Shown: positions 7,816 through 17,008, counted from the stretch's first letter. The stretch: 52,001 bases of DNA from Clostridia bacterium (GCA_017483305.1 JAFULC010000044.1:75865-127865); one strand, 5' to 3'. The notes: a model not told the origin generated them from the sequence alone. A program made the numbers and translations.

Positions 7816-9006
7816 TTATTCAAGCAGATTGTCGCGTATAGCCGCGATCTCATCGGCCGTCATACCGCAGGAGAGCAGATATTTCTCTACCTTCTCCGCA
7901 AAGTTCTCGCCCTGGTAGGATTTGCTTATATAGTCATAAGTTGCGCTAATGTTGCTTCTCAAAGCGTCGATGCTTGCATTGTCAAGCGTTCCGGTTACGG
8001 AGAATATCGAAAGCTCGTAATCCATCATAATATCGCTCTTGCTGACTCCTGCAAGTCCCTGAAGTAGCATAACCAGCGTTCCGGTACGGTCGCGACCGAG
8101 CGAGCAGTGAATGTATACCGGGAAGCTTGCAGGGTCAACGAAGACTCTCATCTCCTCTGCGATAGTCTCCTTACCCTCCTCGCTTCCGATTCCCATATTT
8201 CCGATATAATATCTTCCGTTAATATTAACGTAGAGCACGTCGTCGCCGAGAGGGGATTTTACACCTGCTCCGCCCTCTCCCGTGGTGCGCAGGTCGAGGT
8301 CGGTCCTGATCCCGATAATATCGTGGAAGGTCATAATACCGTTTTCGGTGATCTCCTCGAGCTTACCGCCGCGGTAGATCATTCCCTGCTTCATACGTCT
8401 GCCGTCGAGAGCGTCGTATCCGCCCGCGTCTCTGGTATTGCTGACTCCCTCTACCTTGATAGTTCTGGGGCTTCGTGCGGTCTTGAAGCTATGTACCGAG
8501 CTTCTGACGGTGCTATCGGCGATTGCGGCGTCGATCTGCCAGTAATAAGTCTTACCCGTGAAGAGCGTATCAAGCTCGACAGTGGTGCTGTTGACAAGAT
8601 AGCTCTCCGCCTCGGACATATCCTCGTTCATCGAAATATATACTCTGTAATAATCTGCTCCCTCTACCTCTTCCCATTCAAGCGAGACAGGAACAGGATA
8701 ATAAATATCCGCGTGCTGATAGAAGGGCGTAGAATCGGTCTTTTTCATGTGGAAGGTATCCCACCAACCGTACACGTCCTCGTTGGCAAGGATGACTGTT
8801 GCGTTTTCCTCGGGATATATGACAGCTATATCCCCGGCGTCCTCTTCCTTGGCGGTGGTCTCGTCGGAGCTGCCGCCCACGGTGGTTTCTTCGTTGTTAT
8901 GCTTATCTTCGGTGGTCATTTCGGTTTCCTCCTCCTGTCCGTTGCCGCAAGCCGCAAACGTGAGCAGCATTGCCACGGACAGAATAAAAATGAGTAGTTT
9001 TTTCAT
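7816..9006 (-). CDS. Exported lipoprotein with FN3-like and tyrosine-phosphatase (DSP/Y_phosphatase3-like) domains
   Basis: A 396-residue predicted lipoprotein: signal peptide ending in FAAC (lipid-modified Cys20), an acidic Thr/Glu-rich linker (21-58), a fibronectin-III-like domain (about 100-180; LEWEEVEGADYYRVYI, GKTYYWQID) and a C-terminal tyrosine-specific phosphatase fold. The last has the family's N-terminal NTRDAGG (190-196) and the catalytic loop HCSLGRDRTG (300-309), with nucleophile Cys301 and Arg307 intact. The start at 9006 is set by the signal peptide. It would act outside the cell, on phosphoprotein, phospholipid or phosphosugar; the substrate is unknown. It follows glutamine synthetase by 38 nt. 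Confidence 0.92.
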   Translation of the reverse strand: MKKLLIFILSVAMLLTFAACGNGQEEETEMTTEDKHNNEETTVGGSSDETTAKEEDAGDIAVIYPEENATVILANEDVYGWWDTFHMKKTDSTPFYQHADIYYPVPVSLEWEEVEGADYYRVYISMNEDMSEAESYLVNSTTVELDTLFTGKTYYWQIDAAIADSTVRSSVHSFKTARSPRTIKVEGVSNTRDAGGYDALDGRRMKQGMIYRGGKLEEITENGIMTFHDIIGIRTDLDLRTTGEGGAGVKSPLGDDVLYVNINGRYYIGNMGIGSEEGKETIAEEMRVFVDPASFPVYIHCSLGRDRTGTLVMLLQGLAGVSKSDIMMDYELSIFSVTGTLDNASIDALRSNISATYDYISKSYQGENFAEKVEKYLLSCGMTADEIAAIRDNLLE

Positions 9007-9044
9007 ACCTGTATTCCTTTCAAAATTAAATTCGGGATAGCGGG

Positions 9045-11150
9045 TTATTGCTTCATAGTCATTTCGCCGTACGAGGGCAGAGGCCATATTCTCGAGGGGA
9101 CTATTCCCTCCATCTCGTCGACCGCCTTTCTCAGCTCGCTCATAAGCGGAATAACGGTCTCCTTATATGACATCGCCGAGTCGGCATAATGCTTTTTGTG
9201 GGTGCGCTCGCGATCGGCGGAAATTGCCGCGCTCTTGAGCTTTTCGGCGAGGTCATAGGCTCTCTCGTTGAGATCGGACAGCTTGCGGATGATCGTCTTT
9301 TCAAGAATCGCTCCGTTGCTTCTTTCAAATATCTTCATTTTATTCTTCGCGATCTCGGCAAGCTCGCCTATATATTCCTCGACCGCAGGGATGATCTTCT
9401 TGTTGGCGATATCAACCATCGTTTTCGCCTCGATATCGATCACCTTGGAATAGTTTTCGTAATATATTTCCTCTCTTGCGCGCAGCTCGACCTCGCTCAT
9501 AACACCGAACTCGGTGAAGAGCCTGACGTTCTTTTCTGCGGTGAGGCAGGAGAAGGAGTCTACGCTGGTCTTCATATTGAGAAGACCGCGGCGCTCTGCC
9601 TCCTCGGGCCAGGCGGACGAATATCCGTTGCCGTTGAAGATGATCTGACGGTGAGATTTGAAGGTCTCCTTTATCAATGCTCTTGCCTCTCCCTCGAGAT
9701 CCTTTGCTCCCTCAAGCCTATCGGCGAAGTCCTTAAAGACCTTGGCAACCGCCGTGTTTATCACTATGTTCGACATCGCGATATTCTGAGACGAGCCGAC
9801 CATTCTGAACTCGAACTTGTTGCCCGTAAAGGCAAAGGGGGAGGTTCTGTTTCTGTCGGTCGAATCGTAACGGAAGGTCGGCACGCTGGGAACACCGAGA
9901 TCCATCGTTTTCTTGCCCTTGTTTCGATAGTCTATATCTCCAACGATCGCGTCGATCATTTCCTCAAGCTCGTCGCCAAGGAAGATCGAAACAATTGCAG
10001 GGGGTGCCTCGTTAGATCCGAGTCGGTGGTCGTTGCCGGGGGTTGCTACCGACAGTCTGAGCAGATCCTGATAATCGTCAACCGCCGCGATGACTGCCGA
10101 CAAGAAAAGCAAAAATTGCGTGTTGCCCGAGGGGTTTTTACCGGCGGACAGAAGATTTTTGCCTGTATCCGTGCCGATAGACCAGTTGTTGTGCTTGCCC
10201 GAGCCGTTAATGCCCGCGTAGGGCTTTTCGTGGAGCAGAGCCACAAGGCCGTGGCGCTCCGCGACCGTCTTCATGGTCTCCATAATTATGAGGTTCTGGT
10301 CGACGGCGACATTCGTATTGGCATATATCGGTGCGAGCTCGTGCTGAGAGGGCGCGACCTCATTGTGCTTGGTCTTGGAATTTATGCCGAGCTTCCAGAG
10401 CTCGCGGTCGAGGTCCTCCATATACGCGCCGATCTTGGTCTTAAGATGTCCGTAGTAATGGTCCTCGAGCTGCTGGCCCTTGGGCGCGGGCGCACCGAAA
10501 AGGGTTCTGCCCGTATAGAGCAGATCGTCTCGTTTATCGTAATATTCTTTGTTGATAAGGAAATATTCCTGCTCTGCGCCGACCGAGGTATTGACTCTCG
10601 TTGCGGTCGTATCGCCAAAGAGCGCAAGGATTCGCAACGCCTGCTCGCTTATAGCGTCCATAGAGCGCAGAAGCGGAGTTTTGGTGTCGAGCGCATCTCC
10701 CGTGTAGGAGCAGAAAACCGTGGGGATGTAAAGTGTGCCGTCCTTGATGAAGGCATACGACGAGGGATCCCATGCCGTATAGCCTCTCGCGTTACAGGTC
10801 TCGCGCAAGCCGCCCGACGGGAAGGACGAGGCGTCCGATTCTCCCTTTATAAGCTCCTTGCCCGAAAATTCCATAACGACCTTATCTCCGCCAATGGGGG
10901 AGATGAAGGAGTCGTGCTTTTCCGCGGTAACGCTGGTCAGCGGCTGGAACCAATGGGTATAGTGAGTCGCACCCTTTTCGGTCGCCCAATCCTTCATCGC
11001 GTTTGCGACGACGTTGGCGATCGAAACGTCTATCATTTTTCCTGTTTTGATTGTTTCGGTCAGGGATTTATAGACGTCCTTGGGCAATCTTTGACGCATG
11101 ACCGCGTCGTTAAATACCATACAGCCGTAAATCTCGGGTATATTTGTCAT
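9045..11150 (-). CDS. glnN: Type III glutamine synthetase
   Basis: A 701-residue protein, the usual length for GSIII and much longer than GSI (about 450). It makes glutamine from glutamate, ammonia and ATP in the cytoplasm. Visible family signatures are VGAEQEYFLI (metal/glutamate site), KHNEVAPSQHELAPI and NGSGKHNNWSIGTD, which carries the ATP/substrate residues. The ATG at 11150 is preceded by AAGGAGCGGAGAA; an upstream extension would run back through the promoter. It has its own consensus promoter and is the first gene of a same-strand run with two exported proteins, although the functional link is not obvious. Confidence 0.97.
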   Translation of the reverse strand: MTNIPEIYGCMVFNDAVMRQRLPKDVYKSLTETIKTGKMIDVSIANVVANAMKDWATEKGATHYTHWFQPLTSVTAEKHDSFISPIGGDKVVMEFSGKELIKGESDASSFPSGGLRETCNARGYTAWDPSSYAFIKDGTLYIPTVFCSYTGDALDTKTPLLRSMDAISEQALRILALFGDTTATRVNTSVGAEQEYFLINKEYYDKRDDLLYTGRTLFGAPAPKGQQLEDHYYGHLKTKIGAYMEDLDRELWKLGINSKTKHNEVAPSQHELAPIYANTNVAVDQNLIIMETMKTVAERHGLVALLHEKPYAGINGSGKHNNWSIGTDTGKNLLSAGKNPSGNTQFLLFLSAVIAAVDDYQDLLRLSVATPGNDHRLGSNEAPPAIVSIFLGDELEEMIDAIVGDIDYRNKGKKTMDLGVPSVPTFRYDSTDRNRTSPFAFTGNKFEFRMVGSSQNIAMSNIVINTAVAKVFKDFADRLEGAKDLEGEARALIKETFKSHRQIIFNGNGYSSAWPEEAERRGLLNMKTSVDSFSCLTAEKNVRLFTEFGVMSEVELRAREEIYYENYSKVIDIEAKTMVDIANKKIIPAVEEYIGELAEIAKNKMKIFERSNGAILEKTIIRKLSDLNERAYDLAEKLKSAAISADRERTHKKHYADSAMSYKETVIPLMSELRKAVDEMEGIVPSRIWPLPSYGEMTMKQ

Positions 11151-11181
11151 TTCTCCGCTCCTTAAGAGTTTAATCAAAGTA

Positions 11182-11210
11182 ATTATATACCTATATCCTG
11201 ATTTTGTCAA
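11182..11210 (-). promoter_or_regulatory. Sigma-A promoter of glnN
   Basis: TTGACA, 17-bp spacer, TATAAT on the minus strand, about 30 nt upstream of the glnN start. No clear GlnR-type operator was recognised. Confidence 0.9.
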
Positions 11211-11241
11211 GCAAAAGTTGGCGCAAAACGGCTTGTGTGAT

Positions 11242-11270
11242 AAAAAAAGCAGGAGACCGCGCAGGTCTCC
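11242..11270 (-). terminator. Rho-independent terminator of spoIIE
   Basis: A 7-bp core stem (GGAGACC / GGTCTCC), extended by a flanking GC pair, followed on the minus strand by seven T. It lies about 20 nt after the spoIIE stop. Confidence 0.88.
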
Positions 11271-11289
11271 CGCAATAATTGTCAAATAT

Positions 11290-13851
11290 TCAGCCTACAA
11301 CGACCACAGATACCGAAATGTCGTCTCTTTCTCTCTCGGGGTCAAGGTTTCTGACCGCCTCGCGCAAGATCTCGTCGCGAAGTCGCTCGGAGAGCTCCTC
11401 GCCGACCGAAACCGTCCTTTTTCCCTTCGACATATAGCTGCAAAGGTACTCGACCAGCCACGCGCAGTCCTCGCTGTCGGGGCAGCAGCCGTCGCTCATC
11501 ATAACTATGATATCTCCCGTTTTCGTGTCAAATTTAGTGATACGGGCGTCGGCGTTTTTGATGATCCCCATAGGCATTGTCCTTGAGCTGATCTTATACA
11601 CCGTGCCCTCTCTGGCAATATAGGTCGGCGCAGCTCCGCTCTTGACAAACGCCGCCGTGCCGCTCATCAGGTCAAGCTCAAGAAGATCGACGGTCGCCGA
11701 GCATTCCCTGCCGCAGCCCATATTCTCGGATCTTATTACGTTATTGAGCATTCGCAGAGTTATGTCTGCGCGGTTGCCTGCCGAGAGCATCTTCTGCATA
11801 AACATTGAGCATACGCCCGACGTATACGCCGCCTCGGGTCCGCTTCCCATTCCGTCGCTTATCAGCGAGTAAAAATACGAGTTATCGGTGACGAACGCAT
11901 CGGTCATATCGCCGCAGGTCTCGTCCTCGCTCTCCTCCAAGGGATCGATAAGCGGCTCATCGGGATCGCTTGACGTCCATTTTCTGCCCGAGCGTGAAAG
12001 TCTGCCGTGCGCACAGATCGCCTTGACCGTCGGTCTGGAATGCAAAAGCATCACTGCCCCATCACGCCCGACCTCGATCACGGGGTCGGAGAGGTCTGCG
12101 CCAACGATGTCGCTGATCTTTCGGCAGATCTCAGCCGCCTTCTCCGCGCTGAGCTTGTCCGAGCTCGAAACTCCCTTTGCCACGACGTGCTTACACCTTT
12201 TTCCGTACACGACTACACCGCCCACACGCAAATTCTCGCCGTAAAGATATTCAAACACTCTTTTACCTGCATCGAGGTCGCACTCGTATTCCTCGGAATC
12301 GCTGCCAAGCGCATCCTTGAGAATTGCGGTTATATCGTCGTAATTATCGGCAAAAAAGCTTGCTTTTCCGCCGTTTATGACCCTTTGCGTCGCTTCCGAA
12401 ACGGCGTTGTTGACCTCGTCGAGCAGGCGCTTGTGCCCAATACACTCCGACAAGAATTTTTCGGTCAGGTCGTCTGCTGTGACAGTTCCCTTGGTATGCA
12501 ATGCCGAGGTCACTCGTCTGACCGACTCGAGAGTGTCGGAATAGTCCGCGCCCCAGCATCTTTCGCGATTTCTGCAACCATCACAGACCCTTTCGAACGC
12601 CGTATCGGTTATCTGTCTGATGCCGAGAACGTCGGGGCGGCGGAAGCGGTCGCTCAGCTTATAAAAGGTCTCGGAAAGCGATGAAAAGGTCGCCTCGAGG
12701 GTCGACAAGCGCTCCTTTACCGCGGCGTTTTTGGTTTTTTCGGTCACCGCCTCTGCAAAATACAAGCCGCCCGCGACCTCGGCTCGCGCATAGGGTGCAT
12801 TCATCATTTCGCGGTATTTATCAACGAGCATATAAAGCGGTATCGACAAAAGCATCGGCGGCAGCACTCTTACAAGCCCCTGCTCGCCGCCTATGTAGTA
12901 GCACCAGACTACGATCAGTCCGCAGACCGCCGCTATACCCGCGTTACGCTTGACCGCGGAAACGATGCAGAAAAGCGCCGCCGAGAGTACAAGCAAGATC
13001 ATATAAAGCGGATCAAACGCCAAGCCGCACAAGAGCGCCGCGCCGATACCGAAAAATATCCCCCTTTGCGATGCGATGCAGAGTGTCAGAAGCATTGCGA
13101 GAAACGGTGCCATCGGCATTCCAAGCACGGTCTTATCTGCCGAAGCAAGCACCGCGAGAAACACCGTTGCGGCTATTGAAAGGCAGGTATACCACTCTCT
13201 TTTGTGTCTTTCCTCACCAAGCATACCGCCGAGAAGCAGGGTGGCAACGGGAGGGAGAAATATAAGGGTCAGCATACCGCACAGGCTATAAAATGAAAAA
13301 TCGTCGCGCAGAACTAAAAATATGCCGCCGATCGCGCCGCCAAGTGCCGCGCAGAGCGCTTTCGTATGTAATTCCTCGGAGAAAAGTCTGCCGAACACCG
13401 TGCTGTCGGATGCTTCGGGCTCATCTTCCTTCGTGCCGTATTTTACAAGAGCTCTGCTCTGATCTCCCCGACCGACAGTCTCGGCAAAGACCATCGGCAG
13501 AAGCGTTGCAAGCATCCGCACAAGCAAGACCGCCAGGCAGACATATCCGTAGACCGCGGGCATGCCGCCGATAATTGCCGCAAGGATGCCGACCGCGACC
13601 GCAGGAATATGCTTTTTCGCCGAGCAGGCGAGCGCTATCGCAAGCGGATACGTGCCAAAGAAAAGCTTCGCTCCGCCAAGCAGATACGCCACGGCGGCGG
13701 TCAGAACAAACGATACCAGCGCGCCAAGTCGCCGCCTTACCTCTATTTCGTCCTTTTCGCTCAATCTCTCGCGCAGCTCACGGCGGTGCTTTTTGATAAA
13801 GCCCTCTGTTTCCTTGCTCTGTTCTCTTTCAAATTTTTCGTCCTTTTGCAT
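11290..13851 (-). CDS. spoIIE: Stage II sporulation protein E, membrane PP2C phosphatase
   Basis: An 853-residue protein. A basic N-terminus leads into a polytopic membrane region (about 35-335, around ten helices), a central regulatory part with a Cys-rich stretch (CDGCRNRERC), and a C-terminal PP2C/SpoIIE domain with SLISDGMGSGPEAAYTSG and the closing DDISVSVVVV. In the family it dephosphorylates the anti-anti-sigma factor SpoIIAA, which activates sigma-F in the forespore, and it also associates with the asymmetric septum. The ATG at 13851 has GGAG 7 nt upstream; a TTG at 13890 would add 13 residues but lacks a ribosome site. It is monocistronic with its own terminator, and is strong evidence for endospore formation. 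Confidence 0.97.
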   Translation of the reverse strand: MQKDEKFEREQSKETEGFIKKHRRELRERLSEKDEIEVRRRLGALVSFVLTAAVAYLLGGAKLFFGTYPLAIALACSAKKHIPAVAVGILAAIIGGMPAVYGYVCLAVLLVRMLATLLPMVFAETVGRGDQSRALVKYGTKEDEPEASDSTVFGRLFSEELHTKALCAALGGAIGGIFLVLRDDFSFYSLCGMLTLIFLPPVATLLLGGMLGEERHKREWYTCLSIAATVFLAVLASADKTVLGMPMAPFLAMLLTLCIASQRGIFFGIGAALLCGLAFDPLYMILLVLSAALFCIVSAVKRNAGIAAVCGLIVVWCYYIGGEQGLVRVLPPMLLSIPLYMLVDKYREMMNAPYARAEVAGGLYFAEAVTEKTKNAAVKERLSTLEATFSSLSETFYKLSDRFRRPDVLGIRQITDTAFERVCDGCRNRERCWGADYSDTLESVRRVTSALHTKGTVTADDLTEKFLSECIGHKRLLDEVNNAVSEATQRVINGGKASFFADNYDDITAILKDALGSDSEEYECDLDAGKRVFEYLYGENLRVGGVVVYGKRCKHVVAKGVSSSDKLSAEKAAEICRKISDIVGADLSDPVIEVGRDGAVMLLHSRPTVKAICAHGRLSRSGRKWTSSDPDEPLIDPLEESEDETCGDMTDAFVTDNSYFYSLISDGMGSGPEAAYTSGVCSMFMQKMLSAGNRADITLRMLNNVIRSENMGCGRECSATVDLLELDLMSGTAAFVKSGAAPTYIAREGTVYKISSRTMPMGIIKNADARITKFDTKTGDIIVMMSDGCCPDSEDCAWLVEYLCSYMSKGKRTVSVGEELSERLRDEILREAVRNLDPERERDDISVSVVVVG

Positions 13852-14177
13852 TTTTATCTCCGTTCCACAAACCCGATTTTCTCGGGACAAGCATTTACTG
13901 TATGCGCGGCGGTCATAAAACGAGAATTCGCCGCGTATTTATATTATAATACGGCTCTTGTGCGCAACGGGTCGGTTTTTGGAGCGCGATTTTGCTTGCT
14001 ATTTGTCGGGTTTGAGAAAAAAATCGATGAGGTTGGAGATTTTGGTCGGTCGAGGTGTGGATTTTTGATGATTTTTGAAGTTTTGGAGGGATTGCGGTCG
14101 AACGATTTTTGAAAAAACTTGTAAAAGCCCGAAACGGCGGCACGAGAAAAATATTTTCTCTATTTTTCAAAAAGGTA
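13852..14177. other. Intergenic region between spoIIE and the YpsA-like gene
   Basis: About 330 bp with no gene. The part next to spoIIE is AT-rich (TATTATAAT on the minus strand) but no well-spaced -35 was found. The middle of the plus strand is G/T-rich with recurrent GATTTTTG-like runs. A small AT palindrome (GAGAAAA / TTTTCTC) lies near 14150-14166. I could not identify convincing Spo0A boxes. Confidence 0.6.
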
Positions 14178-14206
14178 TTTACAAATACGAACACTTGTGC
14201 TATAAT
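14178..14206 (+). promoter_or_regulatory. Sigma-A promoter of the YpsA-like gene
   Basis: TTTACA, 17-bp spacer, TATAAT, about 30 nt before the start codon at 14237. Confidence 0.88.
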
Positions 14207-14236
14207 GAAGTCACTTTGACGGGAAAGGAGCTCCTT

Positions 14237-14731
14237 ATGAATAACATCGACCAAGAGATAATGACAGTTTGCTTTACCGGTCACAGAAACATTCCCAAGG
14301 AACACGCCTTTCTGCTTCCCGGCAAGCTAAAAAGCGAGCTTGAGCGCCTGATCGAACGCGGCGCGCGCAGATTCCGCGCTGGCGGCGCGATCGGGTTCGA
14401 CACGGTTGCGGCGCTTTGCGTTCTTGAATTGAAGGAAAAATATCCGCAGATACAGCTTGATCTCATTCTTCCATGCAAGGGGCAGACGAGAGGATGGAAT
14501 CAGCCCAGCATCAAGACCTACGAGTATATAGTCGCTGCGGCAGATCGGGTCGAGTACGTTTCCGAGCACTTCACGTCCTGGTGTATGCACGAGCGCAACC
14601 GCAGGCTCGTGAGGGGCAGTCAGGTCTGCGTTGCCTATCTCGCCCACAGCGGCGGCGGAACGGCATACACCTATGCCTTTGCGCTTGAAAACGGGCTTGA
14701 GGTCGTTAATATTTATGAGGAGTTGAAATGA
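14237..14731 (+). CDS. YpsA-like SLOG family protein (DUF1273)
   Basis: A 164-residue Rossmann-like protein. CFTGHR near the N-terminus, GGAIGFDTVAA in the middle and GGGTAYTYAFALENG near the end match the YpsA/DUF1273 branch of the SLOG superfamily, which is thought to bind nucleotide-derived ligands. In Bacillus and Staphylococcus the relatives affect cell division, but the biochemical role is not settled. The ATG at 14237 is preceded by AAGGAGCTCCTT and lies 30 nt from a good promoter; in-frame codons farther upstream run through the promoter. It is monocistronic and ends at a bidirectional terminator. Confidence 0.88.
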   Translation: MNNIDQEIMTVCFTGHRNIPKEHAFLLPGKLKSELERLIERGARRFRAGGAIGFDTVAALCVLELKEKYPQIQLDLILPCKGQTRGWNQPSIKTYEYIVAAADRVEYVSEHFTSWCMHERNRRLVRGSQVCVAYLAHSGGGTAYTYAFALENGLEVVNIYEELK

Positions 14732-14735
14732 TAAA

Positions 14736-14768
14736 AGCTCTCCACCGCATACGGTGGAGAGCTTTTTT
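14736..14768. terminator. Bidirectional rho-independent terminator
   Basis: An 11-bp perfect stem (AGCTCTCCACC / GGTGGAGAGCT), loop GCATAC, followed by six T on the plus strand and flanked by four A on the other side. It overlaps the birA stop region and serves both convergent genes. Confidence 0.92.
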
Positions 14769-15543
14769 ATTTCGTTTTCTTTTCTCTTACGCTGACCTCT
14801 CCGCTACGGATGACGGTCACGTCGTTCTGTCCGTCAAGCAGGAGCAAAAGTCCGCCGCTGTCATCGACGCCGACAACTCGACCGCTTCCCGTTCTTTCTC
14901 CTCCGACTATAAGGTCGACAGACTTATCTGTAAGCATAAAGCGCTCGCGGTAGGCTGTCATATATGATCTGTCGTTCGGTCTTTCGGCGCAGGCAAGCAG
15001 GCCGTCGGTGATTTTTGCGATCAGTAGCCCTTCCTGTCCGTCAAGCTCTCCGATCGAGGATGCGACGCCTTTGAGCTCCTCGGGGAAGTCGGGAGTGCCG
15101 GTATTTATTCCGATTCCCACGATCACTGCAAGCTTGCCGCCCACCGAAGCCGTCTCGGCAAGTATTCCGCAGACCTTTCCCTGCCCGTCATAGATATCAT
15201 TTACCCATTTTATTTTCATATCTCTGCCCGTGACCGACTCTATCTCCTGTGCGACAACTGCCGCCGCGGCGGTCGTGATCGACACCGCGCTTTCCAGGGG
15301 CGCATTTGCGATATAAAGCAGGGTCATAAATATGCCGCCGTCGCGACGGCTTACAAAGCTTCTGCCCATCCGTCCTCTGCCCGCGGTCTGCTCCTTTGCG
15401 ACAAGGAGAGTGGGTACAAAGCAGTCCGCGCCTTTCCTTGCCATTCTCTTCGCCTCGGAATTGGTGGAGTCGATGACGTCGAAAATCCTGATATTCAGTT
15501 TTTCGTGCTTCAAGTGCGATCTTATCGCCTGCTCGGATATCAT
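14767..15543 (-). CDS. birA: Biotin-[acetyl-CoA-carboxylase] ligase, monofunctional
   Basis: A 258-residue ligase that activates biotin to biotinyl-AMP and transfers it to the carrier protein of biotin carboxylases. It carries the biotin/AMP loop AGRGRMGRSF, the KWVNDIY strand and a small C-terminal SH3-like domain (GRVVGVDDSGGLLLL). The N-terminal winged helix of class II BirA repressors is absent, so this is a class I enzyme and should not regulate biotin genes. The ATG at 15543 is preceded by GGAGGG; the longer upstream frame overlaps the promoter and encodes an unrelated hydrophobic stretch. Confidence 0.95.
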   Translation of the reverse strand: MISEQAIRSHLKHEKLNIRIFDVIDSTNSEAKRMARKGADCFVPTLLVAKEQTAGRGRMGRSFVSRRDGGIFMTLLYIANAPLESAVSITTAAAAVVAQEIESVTGRDMKIKWVNDIYDGQGKVCGILAETASVGGKLAVIVGIGINTGTPDFPEELKGVASSIGELDGQEGLLIAKITDGLLACAERPNDRSYMTAYRERFMLTDKSVDLIVGGERTGSGRVVGVDDSGGLLLLLDGQNDVTVIRSGEVSVREKKTK

Positions 15544-15618
15544 CTGCAACCCTCCACTCTCCGAAAATTGCGCGGCCGTCGGCTTTTCTCGGTGCTTTTT
15601 TACGGTTTTTCTGTAATT

Positions 15619-15647
15619 ATTATACGACAATATGCAAAATATGTCAA
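15619..15647 (-). promoter_or_regulatory. Sigma-A promoter of birA
   Basis: Perfect TTGACA, 17-bp spacer, TATAAT on the minus strand; the leader is about 70 nt. Confidence 0.92.
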
Positions 15648-15685
15648 GAAAAAGGAGAAATAGCGAAAAAGTTTTCAATTTAGAC

Positions 15686-15714
15686 TTGAATTCGCTATTA
15701 AAATCGGTTATTAT
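15686..15714 (+). promoter_or_regulatory. Sigma-A promoter of the trigger-factor-like lipoprotein
   Basis: TTGAAT, 17-bp spacer, TATTAT, about 40 nt before the start codon. It is back-to-back with the birA promoter. Confidence 0.75.
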
Positions 15715-15751
15715 TATATAGCGTTAAAAAAACAAAAGAAAGGTTTATAAA

Positions 15752-16951
15752 ATGAATTTTAAAAGAATACTTGCAATTATTCTTGCCGCGCTGACCTGCC
15801 TTTCGCTCTTCTGCGCGTGCAACAACGGCGGAAACGGAGACGAGAGCGAGGAAACGACCTCCAAGGAGGAGGTTGAGAGATTCGACTACTTTGCCGCAGA
15901 TATGGCCGACTACGTTGCTCTTGACAGCTCCAAGTACAAGGACTCGAGCATCACTCTCGGTACGGCTTATGAGGTTGACGACGAGATGGTCAATGACACT
16001 CTCAATTCTATGCTTTACAAGTACAGAGCGCCTCTGAACGGCGGCGAGACAATCACCGACAAGGCGATTGAATTCGGCGATACCGCATTCATCTATTACA
16101 GAGGTGAGGTCGACGGAAAGGAATTTTCGGGCGGATCCAACTTCAACGATGCAAAGCCATACGAGCTTGGAATCGGCTCGGGCAACTTCATCGACGGCTT
16201 CGAGGACGGTCTTATCGGTATAATTCCCTCCGAGACCTCCAAGGAAAATCCCTATCCTCTCAAGGTCACCTTCCCCGAAAACTACAAGGAAGATCTTGCA
16301 GGCAAGGATGCTATTTTCTACGTTTGGGTTGTTGAAATGGTTGATTACGAGCTCCCCGAGCTTACCAACGATTTCGTTACGAAGACCCTCAAGTTCAAGA
16401 CCGACGAGGAGGATGCCGCTGCGGCTCTTATCGATTACATCCGCGAGGGACTTGAGGAAAACAGAGATAACGTCATCAAGAACGACCTCTGGGAGATGCT
16501 TCTTGACGAGGCTGTAGTTATCAAATACCCCGAAACTGAGGTTCAGTATTTCTATGACTCCTACATGGAGCAGTACGAATACACCAAGAAGCAGTACGAG
16601 AGCTATGGATACACGTTCGCTTCGTTAGACGACTTCGTTATCAAATATCTCGGACTTGAGACCGGCGCTGACTGGAAGGCAGAGACCCGCGAGCAGAGCG
16701 AGATCGACGTACTTCAGAACCTGCTTTGCCACCTTATCGCGCAGGAGGAGGGTATCGAGGTAACCGACGAGGACTACCAGGCAGCGATCGACTATTATAT
16801 GGACTACTATAAGAGCTACGGTCAGTCTATAACCGAGGAGGAGCTTGTTGAAGCTATCGGCGAGCGTCTTCTCAATGAATACGCACTTTTCGAAAAGGTC
16901 AATAAGTTCCTGCTTGAAAACTGCACTGTCAATTACGAGGACAAGGAATAA
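15752..16951 (+). CDS. Exported lipoprotein related to trigger factor (FKBP-type PPIase plus C-terminal chaperone domain)
   Basis: A 399-residue predicted lipoprotein: signal peptide with lipobox FCAC (Cys23), an acidic linker, an FKBP-like domain (about 100-200; GDTAFIYYRGEVDGKEFSGG, FIDGFEDGLIGI, VTFPENY) and a helical region (about 205-390) resembling the trigger-factor substrate-binding domain. The N-terminal ribosome-binding domain of true trigger factor is absent and replaced by the export signal, so it probably acts as an envelope foldase or chaperone, by analogy with PrsA. It is highly acidic. It has its own promoter, AAAGG ribosome site and terminator. The domain reading is from motifs; the client proteins are unknown. 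Confidence 0.88.
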   Translation: MNFKRILAIILAALTCLSLFCACNNGGNGDESEETTSKEEVERFDYFAADMADYVALDSSKYKDSSITLGTAYEVDDEMVNDTLNSMLYKYRAPLNGGETITDKAIEFGDTAFIYYRGEVDGKEFSGGSNFNDAKPYELGIGSGNFIDGFEDGLIGIIPSETSKENPYPLKVTFPENYKEDLAGKDAIFYVWVVEMVDYELPELTNDFVTKTLKFKTDEEDAAAALIDYIREGLEENRDNVIKNDLWEMLLDEAVVIKYPETEVQYFYDSYMEQYEYTKKQYESYGYTFASLDDFVIKYLGLETGADWKAETREQSEIDVLQNLLCHLIAQEEGIEVTDEDYQAAIDYYMDYYKSYGQSITEEELVEAIGERLLNEYALFEKVNKFLLENCTVNYEDKE

Positions 16952-16964
16952 TCTCATATAATTT

Positions 16965-16996
16965 AAAAGCACCCGTGTTGAACACGGGTGCTTTTT
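16965..16996. terminator. Bidirectional rho-independent terminator
   Basis: An 11-bp perfect stem (AGCACCCGTGT / ACACGGGTGCT) with a TGA loop, flanked by A on the left and T on the right. It separates the convergent lipoprotein and folC genes. Confidence 0.92.
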
Positions 16997-17008
16997 CGTT
17001 GAGGGTTA

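Noticed and set aside
9189-11165. 658-codon open frame antisense to glutamine synthetase, with similar long antisense frames over the GH35 gene, the lipoprotein phosphatase and the Ig-like gene
   Set aside because: They mirror the real genes in a fixed frame, have no ribosome sites or recognisable domains, and are explained by codon bias that removes stops on the opposite strand.
13852-14236. Spo0A boxes controlling spoIIE
   Set aside because: Only sequences with one or two mismatches (for example GGTCGAA) occur and none is well placed relative to a clear promoter.
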